64,000 bases of DNA from Streptomyces bicolor (GCF_000719285.1 NZ_JOFS01000029.1:1-64000), one strand, 5' to 3'. Numbered from the stretch's first letter, positions 26,055 through 34,874 are shown. Notes: a model not told the origin generated them from the sequence alone. Numbers and translations: made by a program.

Positions 26055-27773
26055 ATGACGTCCATGGTGCCCAACGCCGTCGAGCACACCGACGAGCAGC
26101 AGCTGCCGCCGATCACCATGTTCGGCCCGGACTTCCCGTACGCGTACGACGACTTCCTCGCCCACCCGGCGGGGCTCGGCCAGATACCGGCGACCGAGCA
26201 CGGCACCGAGGTCGCGGTCATCGGCGGCGGCCTGTCCGGCATCGTCGCCGCGTACGAGCTGATGAAGATGGGCCTCAAGCCGGTCGTGTACGAGGCCGAC
26301 GAGATCGGCGGCCGGCTGCGCACCGTCGGCTTCGACGGCCCCGGCACCGAGGGTCTGACGGCCGAGATGGGCGCGATGCGTTTCCCGCCGTCCTCCACAA
26401 CCCTGCAGCACTACATCGACCTGGTGGGCCTGCAGACCCGTCCCTTCCCCAACCCCCTTGCCGAGGCGACCCCTTCGACGGTCGTCGACCTCAAGGGCGA
26501 GAGCCACTACGCCGAGACGATCGACGATCTCCCGCAGGTCTACCGGGACGTCGCCGAAGCGTGGAACAAGTGCCTCGAAGAGGGCGCCGACTTCTCCGAC
26601 ATGAACCGGGCCATGCGGGAGCGGGACGTGCCGCGCATCCGGGAGATCTGGGCGAAGCTCGTCGAGAAGCTCGACAACCAGACGTTCTACGGCTTCCTCT
26701 GCGACTCCGAGGCGTTCAAGTCCTTCCGGCACCGCGAGATCTTCGGCCAGGTCGGCTTCGGCACCGGCGGCTGGGACACCGACTTCCCGAACTCCATCCT
26801 GGAGATCCTGCGCGTCGTCTACACCGAGGCCGACGACCACCACCGCGGCATCGTCGGCGGCTCCCAGCAGCTGCCGCTGCGCCTGTGGGAGCGTGAGCCG
26901 GAGAAGATCGTCCACTGGGCCCAGGGGACGTCCCTGAAGTCCCTGCACGACAACGGCTCGCCCCGCCCGGCCGTCACCCGTCTGCACCGCACCGCCGGCA
27001 ACCGGATCACCGTGACCGACGCGGACGGCGACATCCGCACCTACCAGGCGGCGATCTTCACCGCCCAGTCCTGGATGCTGCTCTCCAAGATCGCCTGCGA
27101 CGACTCGCTCTTCCCGATCGACCACTGGACGGCGATCGAGCGCACCCACTACATGGAGTCGTCGAAGCTGTTCGTGCCGGTCGACCGGCCGTTCTGGCTG
27201 GACAAGGCCGTCGACGACAGGGGAAATCCGACCGGCCGGGACGTCATGTCGATGACGCTCACCGACCGGATGACGCGCGGGACCTACCTCCTCGACGACG
27301 GCCCGGACAAGCCCGCCGTGATCTGCCTGTCCTACACCTGGTGCGACGACAGCCTGAAGTGGCTGCCGCTGTCCGCGAACGAGCGGATGGAGGTCATGCT
27401 GAAGTCGCTCGGCGAGATCTATCCCAAGGTCGACATCCGCAAGCACATCATCGGCAACCCGGTGACGGTCTCCTGGGAGAACGAGCCCTACTTCATGGGC
27501 GCGTTCAAGGCCAACCTGCCCGGCCACTACCGCTACCAGCGGCGCCTGTTCACGCACTTCATGCAGGACCGGCTGCCCGAGGACAAGCGGGGCATCTTCC
27601 TCGCCGGCGACGACATCTCCTGGACGGCCGGCTGGGCCGAGGGCGCCGTCCAGACCGCGCTGAACGCGGTCTGGGGCGTCATGCACCACTTCGGCGGGGC
27701 GACGGACGCGAGCAACCCGGGCCCGGGTGACGTCTACGACGAGATCGCGCCGGTGGCACTCCCGGAGGACTGA
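26055..27773 (+). CDS. Flavin monoamine oxidase family, L-amino acid 2-monooxygenase-like
   Basis: A 572-residue FAD enzyme. The dinucleotide-binding motif VAVIGGGLSGIVAAYELMKMGLKPVVYEAD is at about residues 53-82, followed by the GG-doublet IGGRLRTVGF. The C-terminal FAD motif is GIFLAGDDISWTAGWAEGAVQTALNAV. The N-terminal ITMFGPDFPYAYDDFLAHPAGLGQIP resembles the bacterial phenylalanine and tryptophan 2-monooxygenases (IaaM-type), which turn an amino acid into an amide plus CO2. A simple L-amino acid or amine oxidase is the alternative. AAGGAG lies 11 bases before ATG 26055. The upstream amidase-like gene supports the monooxygenase reading. Confidence 0.85.
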   Translation: MTSMVPNAVEHTDEQQLPPITMFGPDFPYAYDDFLAHPAGLGQIPATEHGTEVAVIGGGLSGIVAAYELMKMGLKPVVYEADEIGGRLRTVGFDGPGTEGLTAEMGAMRFPPSSTTLQHYIDLVGLQTRPFPNPLAEATPSTVVDLKGESHYAETIDDLPQVYRDVAEAWNKCLEEGADFSDMNRAMRERDVPRIREIWAKLVEKLDNQTFYGFLCDSEAFKSFRHREIFGQVGFGTGGWDTDFPNSILEILRVVYTEADDHHRGIVGGSQQLPLRLWEREPEKIVHWAQGTSLKSLHDNGSPRPAVTRLHRTAGNRITVTDADGDIRTYQAAIFTAQSWMLLSKIACDDSLFPIDHWTAIERTHYMESSKLFVPVDRPFWLDKAVDDRGNPTGRDVMSMTLTDRMTRGTYLLDDGPDKPAVICLSYTWCDDSLKWLPLSANERMEVMLKSLGEIYPKVDIRKHIIGNPVTVSWENEPYFMGAFKANLPGHYRYQRRLFTHFMQDRLPEDKRGIFLAGDDISWTAGWAEGAVQTALNAVWGVMHHFGGATDASNPGPGDVYDEIAPVALPED

Positions 27774-27793
27774 GCCCTCAAGGGCCCGGCCCG

Positions 27794-28723
27794 TCACAGC
27801 CCGGCGGCCCGTGCCTTCTCGTACACCTCCGCGGCGACGTCCTTCAGCTCCTGGGCGTCGCGCGGAGTGGTCTGAAGGTCGAGGAGGACCTCGTCCATAC
27901 CGACCTCGGCGTGCGCCGCGAGGTCCGCCACGATCTGGTCGGCGCTGCCCTGGAAGGGCTGACGGTCGTCGCCGTCGTAGGCCTTGGCCGAGTACAGGGC
28001 GTTCACCCGCGGCACCCGCTCGATCGGCTGCGTGCGGCCGCGCTCGGCGGCGATGTCCTGGAGCCGGTGCCAACCGTCGGCATACGCCTGAGCGCCCATG
28101 GCGACCGGGATCCAGCCGTCGCCGCGGTCCACGACCCGCGCCAGCGCCTTCCTGCCCGACGCGGCCACCAGGATCGGGATCGGCCGTACGGGCTTGGGGC
28201 CGACCACGGCCGAGTCGATCTTCGTCATCCGGCCGTCGTAGGACACCGGGTCCGGGCCCCACACCGCCCGGCAGACGTCGATCGTCTCCTCCAGCACCTT
28301 GCCGCGCTCCTCGTACGGCCGTACGGCCGCCGCGGCGAACTCGTCCGTCGACCAGCCCGGGCCCAGCCCCGCGACCACCCGGCCGCCGCTCGCCGCGTCC
28401 AGCGAGGCCAGGGCCTTGGCGAGCTGGAACGGACCGTGCAGTGGTGCGACCAAGATGCCCGTGCCCAGCCGGACCCGTTCGGTGACCGCCGCGGCCAGGG
28501 TCAAGGTGACCAGCGGATGGGCCATACCCCGGTAGTAGTCCGGCCAGGGCAGGCCCGGGATGCCGTACAGGCCCTGGGTCGGGGACTCGGGGACCAGAGC
28601 CCGCTCGTACACCCACACGCTGTCGTATCCGATCCGCTCGGCCGTGCGGGCCACGTCCGTCACGTCCTTGGCGAGGTCGTACTGCCGGAGCTGGGGAAGG
28701 CCGAGTCCGAGACGGATGGTCAT
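27794..28723 (-). CDS. LLM class (luciferase-like) flavin-dependent oxidoreductase
   Basis: A 309-residue TIM-barrel enzyme of the bacterial luciferase-like class, probably using F420 or FMN. Features are MTIRLGLGLPQLRQYDLAKDVTDVARTAERIGYDSVWVYE, ERVRLGTGILVAPLHGPFQLAKALASLDAASGGRVVAGLGPGW, PIPILVAASGRKAL and a C-terminal MDEVLLDLQTTPRDAQEL. ATG 28723 has AAGGAG nine bases upstream, so the open frame to 28759 is not used. It is convergent with the monooxygenase-like gene with 20 bases between stops. The substrate is unknown. Confidence 0.88.
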   Translation of the reverse strand: MTIRLGLGLPQLRQYDLAKDVTDVARTAERIGYDSVWVYERALVPESPTQGLYGIPGLPWPDYYRGMAHPLVTLTLAAAVTERVRLGTGILVAPLHGPFQLAKALASLDAASGGRVVAGLGPGWSTDEFAAAAVRPYEERGKVLEETIDVCRAVWGPDPVSYDGRMTKIDSAVVGPKPVRPIPILVAASGRKALARVVDRGDGWIPVAMGAQAYADGWHRLQDIAAERGRTQPIERVPRVNALYSAKAYDGDDRQPFQGSADQIVADLAAHAEVGMDEVLLDLQTTPRDAQELKDVAAEVYEKARAAGL

Positions 28724-28804
28724 GACGGAGTGCTCCTTCGCGATCGGTCGGGCCCCCACCGGCCAACGTACTGCGAGCGCGCGGAACCGCCAGTCGGCCC
28801 CGGC

Positions 28805-29491
28805 TCAGTCGGGCAGCGGCGTGAGCAGCATGCGTCCCGCGAACCCCACCGCCGCGTCCAGCCGCTCGGCGAACTCCGCGGCGAAGTCCGGGAGTCCGCG
28901 CAGCGCCCACAGCGCCCGCGCCGTCGACCAGGTGGCGTCCCGGGCCCGCTCCAGGCTCCAGGAGCCGAGCAGATGGGTGAGCGGGTCGGCGATCTGGAAC
29001 AGGTCGGGACCCGGCATCAGATCTTCGCGGATGCGCTCCTCCAGCGAGACGAGGAGATCACCCACCCGGTCGAACTCGTCCTCCAGCTCGGCGGGTTCGC
29101 AGCCGAGGCTACGACAGGCGTCCACCACGGCGAGCGCCAGATCGTGCCCGATGTGCGCATTGATGCCCGCCAGTGCGAACTGCAGCGGTCGTACGCCCGG
29201 ATGGCGGCGCATCTGGAACAGGGGCCGCCAGCAGGCCGGTGTGCGCCGCTCGTCCTCGGCCGCCTCCACCGCCGCCAGATACCGCTCCGCGAACCGCGCG
29301 TCCAGCGTGATCGCGGCCCGCGCGTCCTCGAACCGGCCGCCGTCGATGTGCCGGTCGACCGCCTCCGTGACGGTGAGGTAGACGCGGTTGAAGACAGCCA
29401 CCCCGTCGCGCTCGGGCAGGGCCGCGTCGAGGGCGCGCATACGGGAGATGACCGCGTCCACGGGTGTGGTGAATTGTTCGCATTGCGCCAT
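28805..29491 (-). CDS. DUF5995-type protein
   Basis: A 228-residue all-alpha protein. I recognise the family from memory as DUF5995, with RMRALDAALPERDGVAVFNRVYLTVTEAV, a central CWRPLFQMRRHPGVRPLQFALAGINAHIGHDLALAVV and a C-terminal helical end. The conserved His-rich NAHIGHDL suggests a metal site, but no reaction is known to me. There is no signal peptide or membrane segment. It shares direction with the LLM oxidoreductase gene 82 bases downstream. Confidence 0.7.
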   Translation of the reverse strand: MAQCEQFTTPVDAVISRMRALDAALPERDGVAVFNRVYLTVTEAVDRHIDGGRFEDARAAITLDARFAERYLAAVEAAEDERRTPACWRPLFQMRRHPGVRPLQFALAGINAHIGHDLALAVVDACRSLGCEPAELEDEFDRVGDLLVSLEERIREDLMPGPDLFQIADPLTHLLGSWSLERARDATWSTARALWALRGLPDFAAEFAERLDAAVGFAGRMLLTPLPD

Positions 29492-29611
29492 GGGGGCAGA
29501 GTCCCAGCTTTAGGCTGACGGGAGTGTCGGCGGGCCCGGCGCTTCCCCAGAACGGGGGAACGCGCTCGCTGTGGGGGACGGGCTCGCCGTGGGGGAGGGG
29601 GGAGCAGGACC

Positions 29612-30829
29612 GTGTCAGGCTTACGTGCCCAGCGACTGGCCGCACGCAGGTCCGAGCGAAGGAGGGCGGCCCGGCGCCATGCCATGGTCGTGGCGGCCTC
29701 GGTGGTGGTCGCCGTCGGCACGGTGACCGGCATGATGTCCGCGCTCGACGACACAGCACGCTCCGACGAGGCCGGGCCACCCGAGGTGACGCGCTCGCCG
29801 AGCCTGGAGTCCCTGCCGATCGTGCCGCCGCCGTCCCCGTCCGTCACGAAGTCCCCCGCACCGGCTTCTCCTTCTCCGAGCCCTGCCTCTCCGACCCCGA
29901 AGAAGAAGGCCGGCCCCACGCCGTCGCCTACCGCCACCGAGAGGAAGCAGCAGCCGACCGTGGTGTCCGCCCGCCTCTACCGCCACCCCGAGTCCCAGGT
30001 GCTCGCATGGGTCCGCGACAACGCCGGCGACCCGCGCCACGCCGTCATCGAGTCCCGGATAGCCGCCCAGCCGGCGGCGGTGTGGTTCGCCGACTTCACG
30101 CCGGCCACCATCACCGCCCGGGTCCGCGCGGTGACCACGGGCGGTTCGGCGTCGGGCCGGGTGCCGGTGGTCGTGCCGTACGCGATCCCGGACCGTGACT
30201 GCGGCGGGCACTCCCAGGGCGGGGCGCCCGACCTCGACGCGTACGACGCCTGGATCGACAGGTTCGCCGCCGGGCTGGGCTCCGGCGACGTCATCGTGAT
30301 CCTGGAGCCCGACTCCATCGCCCAGTCGGAGTGCCTCTCCGCCGCGGAACGCGCCGACCGCTTCGCCTCGCTGGCCCGCGCGGGACGCGTCCTCAAGGCT
30401 GCCAACCCCAAGGCCCGCGTGTACTACGACGCCGGGCACTCCGGCTGGAACGCGCCCGGCAAGCAGGCGGCGTGGCTGCGGCAGGCGGGGGCCGCCTCGA
30501 CCGCGTCCTCCGACGGGGTCTTCAGCAACGTCTCCAACTTCCACGCCACGGCCGCCGAGATCGCCTACGACCGGCAGGTCCTCGACGCCCTCGGCGGCCC
30601 CGCGAGCCTGGGCGCCGTCATCGACACCAGCCGCAACGGCGCCGGTGCCCCAACCGACGGCGAATGGTGCGATCCGGCGGGCCGCAAACTGGGCCGGGCG
30701 CCGACGCTCGCCACGGAGGAGGCGCGGATCGACGCCTACCTGTGGGTGAAGCTGCCGGGGGAGTCGGACGGGTGCAAGGGGAAGCCCGGGACCTTCACGG
30801 CGTCGTACGCCTATGACTTGGCGCGCTGA
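29612..30829 (+). CDS. Membrane-anchored glycoside hydrolase family 6 (cellulase-type)
   Basis: A 405-residue GH6 enzyme acting outside the membrane on beta-1,4-glucan. A basic N-terminus (RRSERRRAARRH) and one membrane helix (AMVVAASVVVAVGTVTGMM) suggest a signal anchor rather than cleavage. A Pro/Ser/Thr linker follows (about residues 62-110), then the catalytic domain. Both key acids are visible: Asp196 in PYAIPDRDC and Asp234 in ILEPDSIAQ. SNVSNFHATAAEIAY and VIDTSRNGAGAP are further GH6 hallmarks. GTG 29612 has a strong GGGGGGAG upstream. No carbohydrate-binding module is present, so it may act in self cell-surface glucan processing. Confidence 0.9.
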   Translation: MSGLRAQRLAARRSERRRAARRHAMVVAASVVVAVGTVTGMMSALDDTARSDEAGPPEVTRSPSLESLPIVPPPSPSVTKSPAPASPSPSPASPTPKKKAGPTPSPTATERKQQPTVVSARLYRHPESQVLAWVRDNAGDPRHAVIESRIAAQPAAVWFADFTPATITARVRAVTTGGSASGRVPVVVPYAIPDRDCGGHSQGGAPDLDAYDAWIDRFAAGLGSGDVIVILEPDSIAQSECLSAAERADRFASLARAGRVLKAANPKARVYYDAGHSGWNAPGKQAAWLRQAGAASTASSDGVFSNVSNFHATAAEIAYDRQVLDALGGPASLGAVIDTSRNGAGAPTDGEWCDPAGRKLGRAPTLATEEARIDAYLWVKLPGESDGCKGKPGTFTASYAYDLAR

Positions 30830-30945
30830 GTCGCCCCGCCGGTGTCGCTCGCGTCGCCCTGCTCGTCGTACGACGAGGTGCCCTCGTCGAGCAGCGGCTT
30901 CTGTGACTTGAGGTGGGCCGGGGCGGACCATTGTCGGGGGACGCC
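30811..30945 (-). pseudogene. C-terminal remnant of a lost minus-strand gene
   Basis: On the minus strand an open frame reads WSAPAHLKSQKPLLDEGTSS, continues YDEQGDASDTGGATQRAKS and stops with TAG. The codon choice is typically coding with G/C third bases, and its end overlaps the GH6 stop by 19 bases, as real convergent genes here do. Nothing upstream of it is coding, so it looks like the tail of a gene removed by a deletion. The family is unknown. Confidence 0.4.
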
Positions 30946-30994
30946 AGGCGCGGCGCCGACCCGGGTTGATCTGGGATGCTGAGCGCCCGCTTAG

Positions 30995-31327
30995 GATAGC
31001 GGGCTGCTGCACAACGCCCGCTACCCGCTGATGGTGGAGCGGGCCTGGGCCGAGCTGTGGCAGGAGCACGGCTTCCGTTTCGTGGGCGACTGGGGCTACG
31101 AGGCGCCGGTCACCAAGCCGGGCGCCTATGCCGTCCATCCCTGGCTGGAGCGGCTCGGCAACACCGGCCTGACGTACGGCTTCCGCTTCTGCTCGGCCGA
31201 CGGGTCGGTGACCTACGCCCACGGCACCCGGGTCATGGTCCGGCTGGACGCCGGGACGCTGCGGCCGGCGCCCTGGAGCGAGGGCTTCAGGGCCGCGGGT
31301 CGGGCACTGCTGCGTCCGGGCTGCTGA
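30995..31327 (+). pseudogene. 5'-truncated hotdog-fold thioesterase
   Basis: The frame opens after a TAG with GLLHNARYPLMVERAWAELW and goes on to GFRFVGDWGYEAPVTKPGAYAV. This corresponds to the middle of an acyl-CoA thioesterase-like hotdog domain, where the xxGHxNNARY motif normally follows about 20 residues of beta strand. That N-terminal strand is missing, and the bases before it belong to another gene remnant. ATG 31031 lies inside the motif and has no ribosome binding site. The 3' end overlaps the convergent MFS gene by 41 bases and looks intact. Probably non-functional. Confidence 0.55.
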
Positions 31328-32498
31328 CCTTCGGGCGGTCGCGGTCGCCGGCGCGCAGGACGCGCGCGAACACGACCAGCCCCGAGGACAGCAGGGTGAC
31401 CAGACAGAACGACACCATCAGGCTGGTGGCCTGGGCGATGCCGCCGATCGCGCTCGGGGCGATGAGCCCCGAGGTGTACGTGATCGTCGCGACACCCGCT
31501 ATCGCCAGCGAGGGGTTGGGGCCGCTGCGGCCCGCTGCCGCGAAGCACAACGGCACGACCACGGCGATGCCCAGACCCAGCAGCGCGAACCCGGTCATCG
31601 CCAGGGCCGGCGCGTCCGACACGACGATGAGCAGTCCGCCGAGCGTGGCGAGGATGCCGCTGAACCGAACCGTGCGTACGGCCCCATAGCGGTCCACCAC
31701 CTTGTCGCCGGCGAGCCGGGCGATCGCCATGGTGAGCGTGAACCCGGTCGTGCAGGCGGCCGCGAGACCGGCCGAGGTGTCCAGCTGGTCCCGCAGATAG
31801 ACCGCCGACCAGTCCAGGCTCGCGCCCTCCGCGAAGACCGCGCAGAACCCGACCGCGCCGATGAGCAGCGCCGACTTGGGTGGCAGCGCGAACCGGGGCG
31901 GCGGCTCCTCGTCCTCGGCGGGCTGCAGATCGAGCACCCACCGGCACGCCAGGACACCGAGGATGGTGAGGGTCGCCGCCGCGAGCGCGTGGTGCAGCCG
32001 GGCGTCCGAGCCCAGATGGGCCGCGAGCGTGCCGGCCGCCGAGCCGATCAGGGCGCCGGCGCTCCACATCCCGTGCAGCCCCGACATGATCGACCGGTCC
32101 AGCCGGTTCTCGACCTCGACGCCGAGCGCGTTCATCGCCACGTCCGCCATGCCCGCCGTGGCGCCGTAGACGAACAGAGCCAGGCAGAGGGTCAGCAGGT
32201 TGGGGGCGAGGGCGGGCAGGACGAGTGCGAGTGTCCACAGGGCGATCAGTCCGCGCAGGGCGTTCCGGGCGCCGAACCGGTGGCTGACACTGCCGGCCAG
32301 CGGCATCGCCACGGACGCGCCGAGCGCGGGAAAGGCGAGCGCGAGCCCGAGTTGGCCGGCGCTGACCCCGGCATGGTCCTGGATCCACGGCACCCGCGTC
32401 GCGAACGAGCCGGTGACGGCACCGTGCACGGCGAAGACGGCCGCCACGGCGTACCGGGCGCGCCTCACCTCGCGCAGGTCGTAGACCACCTCACTCAT
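31287..32498 (-). CDS. MFS transporter, divergent from a ROK regulator
   Basis: A 403-residue major facilitator with about 12 membrane segments. Features are RYAVAAVFAVHGAVTGSFATRVPWIQDHAGVSAGQLGLALAFPALGASVAMPLAGSVSHRFGARNALR in helices 1-3 and the central RLAGDKVVDRYGAVRTVRFSGILA. The pattern resembles the FucP/YbjJ-like group of sugar or drug transporters; the substrate is unknown. The divergent ROK-type regulator and the palindrome between them suggest it is induced by a sugar or sugar derivative sensed by that regulator. Confidence 0.87.
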   Translation of the reverse strand: MSEVVYDLREVRRARYAVAAVFAVHGAVTGSFATRVPWIQDHAGVSAGQLGLALAFPALGASVAMPLAGSVSHRFGARNALRGLIALWTLALVLPALAPNLLTLCLALFVYGATAGMADVAMNALGVEVENRLDRSIMSGLHGMWSAGALIGSAAGTLAAHLGSDARLHHALAAATLTILGVLACRWVLDLQPAEDEEPPPRFALPPKSALLIGAVGFCAVFAEGASLDWSAVYLRDQLDTSAGLAAACTTGFTLTMAIARLAGDKVVDRYGAVRTVRFSGILATLGGLLIVVSDAPALAMTGFALLGLGIAVVVPLCFAAAGRSGPNPSLAIAGVATITYTSGLIAPSAIGGIAQATSLMVSFCLVTLLSSGLVVFARVLRAGDRDRPKVSSPDAAVPDPRP

Positions 32499-32545
32499 TG
32501 TCCGACCCCTCCCGGTCCTCGCCTGCTGATCGAGCCGCGCGTAAA

Positions 32546-32568
32546 CTATCAGGAACCCTGCCTGATAG
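32546..32568. promoter_or_regulatory. Operator between MFS gene and ROK regulator
   Basis: Perfect eight-base arms ctatcagg and cctgatag around aaccctg, placed 47 bases before the MFS start and 80 bases before the ROK start. The form suits a dimeric ROK/XylR-type repressor acting on both genes. Confidence 0.65.
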
Positions 32569-32648
32569 ATAGAGTCCCTTTACGGCCACCCGCTGCCGTA
32601 CGTCCGGCCGTCCGCGGCACCGCCCCGCCGATCTGGAAGGATCCCGGC

Positions 32649-33965
32649 ATGCCCGCATCCCCGAGCACCGCCCGGGCCATCAACGACCGGCTCGCCCTGC
32701 GACTGCTGCAGCAGGAGGGCCCGTTGACGGCAGGGCAGTTGAAGCACTTGACCGGCCTGTCCCGTCCGACCGTCGCCGACCTCGTCGAACGCCTCACCGA
32801 CGCCGGCCTCATCGAGGTGGTCGGCGAGGCGGGGGAGCAGCGGCGCGGGCCCAACGCCAAGCTGTACGGCATCGTCGCCGGCCGCGCCCATCTGGCGGCG
32901 CTGGACGTCCGTACCGAGGGCGTCTCGGTGGTGGTGTCCGACCTGGTCGGGGCCGTGCTCGCCGAGGCGTCGGTGCCGATCGGCGGCGACATGGCGACCG
33001 GGCCCGCCGTGGAGCAGGCGGTGGCGCTGGTCGAGCGGGTCGTGAAGGAGGCGGGAGCCGACCGGCTCCATACGGTGGGCATCGGCGCGCCCGGCCTGAT
33101 CGACCCGGCGACCGGCGAACTGCGCGACTCCTCGGGCCTGCCCGCATGGCACCGCCGACTGGTGGCGGCTCTGCAGGAACGGCTCCCCGAGGCCCGCGTC
33201 ACCGTCGAGAACGAGACCAACCTCGCCGCCCTCGCGGAGCAGCGCGACGGGGTGGCCCGAGACCGGGACACCTTCGTGCTCCTGTGGCTGGGCCACGGCA
33301 CCGGCGCGGCCGTGGTCCTCGACGGCGCCCTGCGCCGCGGGGCCTCCGGCGGCACCGGCGAGATCGGGTTCCTGCCGGTGCCGGGGACGACGGGGTTGCC
33401 GTCGGCGGTGGACTGCGAGGGCGGGTTCCACTCGCTGGCGGGGGCGGCGGCGATCGTGGAACTGGCGGGGGCCTATGGGCTGACCGCCGAAGGCGGCACC
33501 GTGCACGAGCCGCCGGCCGCCGGGGTGGTCAGGGACGCGGTGGCACTGGTCGCGGCAGGCGGCGAGGAGACGGTGGACGGGGATGAGCGCGCGGAGCGGG
33601 GAGCAATGACGGAGGCGCCCACCGACTCGTCCCCCTGCGCGTCCGGCACCGCACCGTCAGCCGGTCCGCTCCACACCCCGGCGTCCGCCTCCCGCTTCCT
33701 GGACGCCCTGGCCGACCGCCTCGCCATCGGAGTCGCCTCCGTCGTCGCCGTCCTCGACCCCGGCTGCGTGGTCCTCGGCGGCGAGGTCGGGCAGGCAGGC
33801 GCGCAGGAACTCGCCCGGCGGGTCGAGGAGCGGATCCGGCGGATGTCGCCCCTGGCGACCGTGGTGCGGCCCAGCGGCCTGGGCGGCGGCGCGGTCCTGC
33901 GCGGGGCGCTGCTCACGGCGCGGGACGCCGCACAGGACGAGCTGTTCACGCCACCGGAACGGTGA
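32649..33965 (+). CDS. ROK family transcriptional regulator
   Basis: A 438-residue ROK (repressor, ORF, kinase) protein. A MarR-like winged helix spans about residues 10-75 (LLQQEGPLTAGQLKHLTGLSRPTVADLVERLTDAGLIEVVG). The ROK sugar-kinase-like fold follows: GIGAPGLIDPATGEL, NETNLAALAEQRDG, WLGHGTGAAVVLDGALRRGASGGTGEIGFLPV and a closing VVLGGEVGQAG. The zinc-binding Cys motif typical of ROK repressors is not obvious beyond SAVDCEGGFHS. ATG 32649 has GGAAGGA upstream. A stretch around residues 300-345 is low complexity and specific to this protein. It likely senses a sugar and controls the divergent MFS gene. Confidence 0.88.
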   Translation: MPASPSTARAINDRLALRLLQQEGPLTAGQLKHLTGLSRPTVADLVERLTDAGLIEVVGEAGEQRRGPNAKLYGIVAGRAHLAALDVRTEGVSVVVSDLVGAVLAEASVPIGGDMATGPAVEQAVALVERVVKEAGADRLHTVGIGAPGLIDPATGELRDSSGLPAWHRRLVAALQERLPEARVTVENETNLAALAEQRDGVARDRDTFVLLWLGHGTGAAVVLDGALRRGASGGTGEIGFLPVPGTTGLPSAVDCEGGFHSLAGAAAIVELAGAYGLTAEGGTVHEPPAAGVVRDAVALVAAGGEETVDGDERAERGAMTEAPTDSSPCASGTAPSAGPLHTPASASRFLDALADRLAIGVASVVAVLDPGCVVLGGEVGQAGAQELARRVEERIRRMSPLATVVRPSGLGGGAVLRGALLTARDAAQDELFTPPER

Positions 33966-33980
33966 GCTGCGGAGTGCTCG

Positions 33981-34044
33981 GCCACTGTGCTGCCGGATCG
34001 CTGTGCTGCCGGGCCACTGTGCTGCTGGCTCGCTGTGCCGCCGG
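33981..34044. repeat. Two 32-base tandem repeats
   Basis: Two adjacent 32-base units (33981-34012 and 34013-34044) that begin gccactgtgctg and differ at about four positions, each also containing internal GCTGTGC repeats. They lie just after the ROK gene stop. Confidence 0.8.
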
Positions 34045-34118
34045 ACGAGCCGACCGCCGGGTCGCCGCGCGCCGCCGTATGCGAAACCCCGACGGCGCCG
34101 ACGTGTGGCGGATCGCCG

Positions 34119-34874
34119 TCAGGCGCTGCGCCCGCCCCCGACGAGCCGCCTCAGATACTCCTCGAACGTCCCCTTGCCCACCGCAAGCCCCGGCGTCAGA
34201 TGGCCACCCGAGCGGAAGCCCCCGTACGCCTTCCCCCACAGCGGCACGCTCACCACGAGCCGCCTGCGGCCCGTCGCCTCGAGGTACGCGCGAGCCAGGG
34301 AATCGAGGGTCCGCACCTCGGGGCCGCCCATGTCCTCGACCCGCCCGGCCGGGGCTCCCAGAGCCAGTTCGGCGAGCCGGTCCGCGACCTCGGCCACATC
34401 GACCGGCTGGTCCTTCACCCGGGCCGGCAGCAGCATGACGGGCGGCTTGGACACGATCCGGAACACCTTCACCAGCAAGTCGTGGAACTGCGTCGCCCGC
34501 AGCACCGTCCAGCCCAGCCCCGACTCCTCGACCAGCTTCTCCACGGCGAGCTTGGTCCGGTAGTAGCCGTACGGCACGCGGTCGACGCCGACGATCGAGA
34601 TGTACACCAGGTGCCGTACGCCGGCCTTCCGCGCCGCCGCGATCAGATGCTCGGCAGCCTCCTCGTCACCGCCGCCCGGCGAGCTCGCGCAATGCACGAT
34701 CGTGTCCACGCCCGCAACCGCCGTGGCCAGGCCGGAACCACCCTTGCGCAGGTCGACGGCGTACGGCTGGGCATGCCGGCTGAGCACCCGCACCTCGTCG
34801 CCCCCCGCCCGCAGCCGCTCCGTGACGAGCCGGCCGAGTGTTCCGGTGCCGCCGGTCACCAGGATCGTGGTCAT
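34119..34874 (-). CDS. NmrA-like / atypical short-chain NAD(P)-binding protein
   Basis: A 251-residue Rossmann protein of the NmrA/atypical SDR group. The N-terminal nucleotide motif TILVTGGTGTLGRLVTERLRAGGDEVRVLSR has the TGGTGxxG fingerprint. GVDTIVHCASSPGGGDEEAAEHLIAAARKAGVRHLVYISIVGVDRVPYGYYRTKLAVE follows, with Tyr-Tyr-Arg-x-Lys at the usual active-site position. It binds NAD(P) and may be a reductase or a redox-sensing regulator. ATG 34874 begins MTTILVTGG. A chitinase-type promoter lies about 255 bases upstream. Confidence 0.85.
   Translation of the reverse strand: MTTILVTGGTGTLGRLVTERLRAGGDEVRVLSRHAQPYAVDLRKGGSGLATAVAGVDTIVHCASSPGGGDEEAAEHLIAAARKAGVRHLVYISIVGVDRVPYGYYRTKLAVEKLVEESGLGWTVLRATQFHDLLVKVFRIVSKPPVMLLPARVKDQPVDVAEVADRLAELALGAPAGRVEDMGGPEVRTLDSLARAYLEATGRRRLVVSVPLWGKAYGGFRSGGHLTPGLAVGKGTFEEYLRRLVGGGRSA

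Noticed and set aside
30995..31327. Functional short thioesterase starting at ATG 31031
   Set aside because: The start falls inside the conserved HNARY motif, there is no ribosome binding site and the first strand of the fold is absent.
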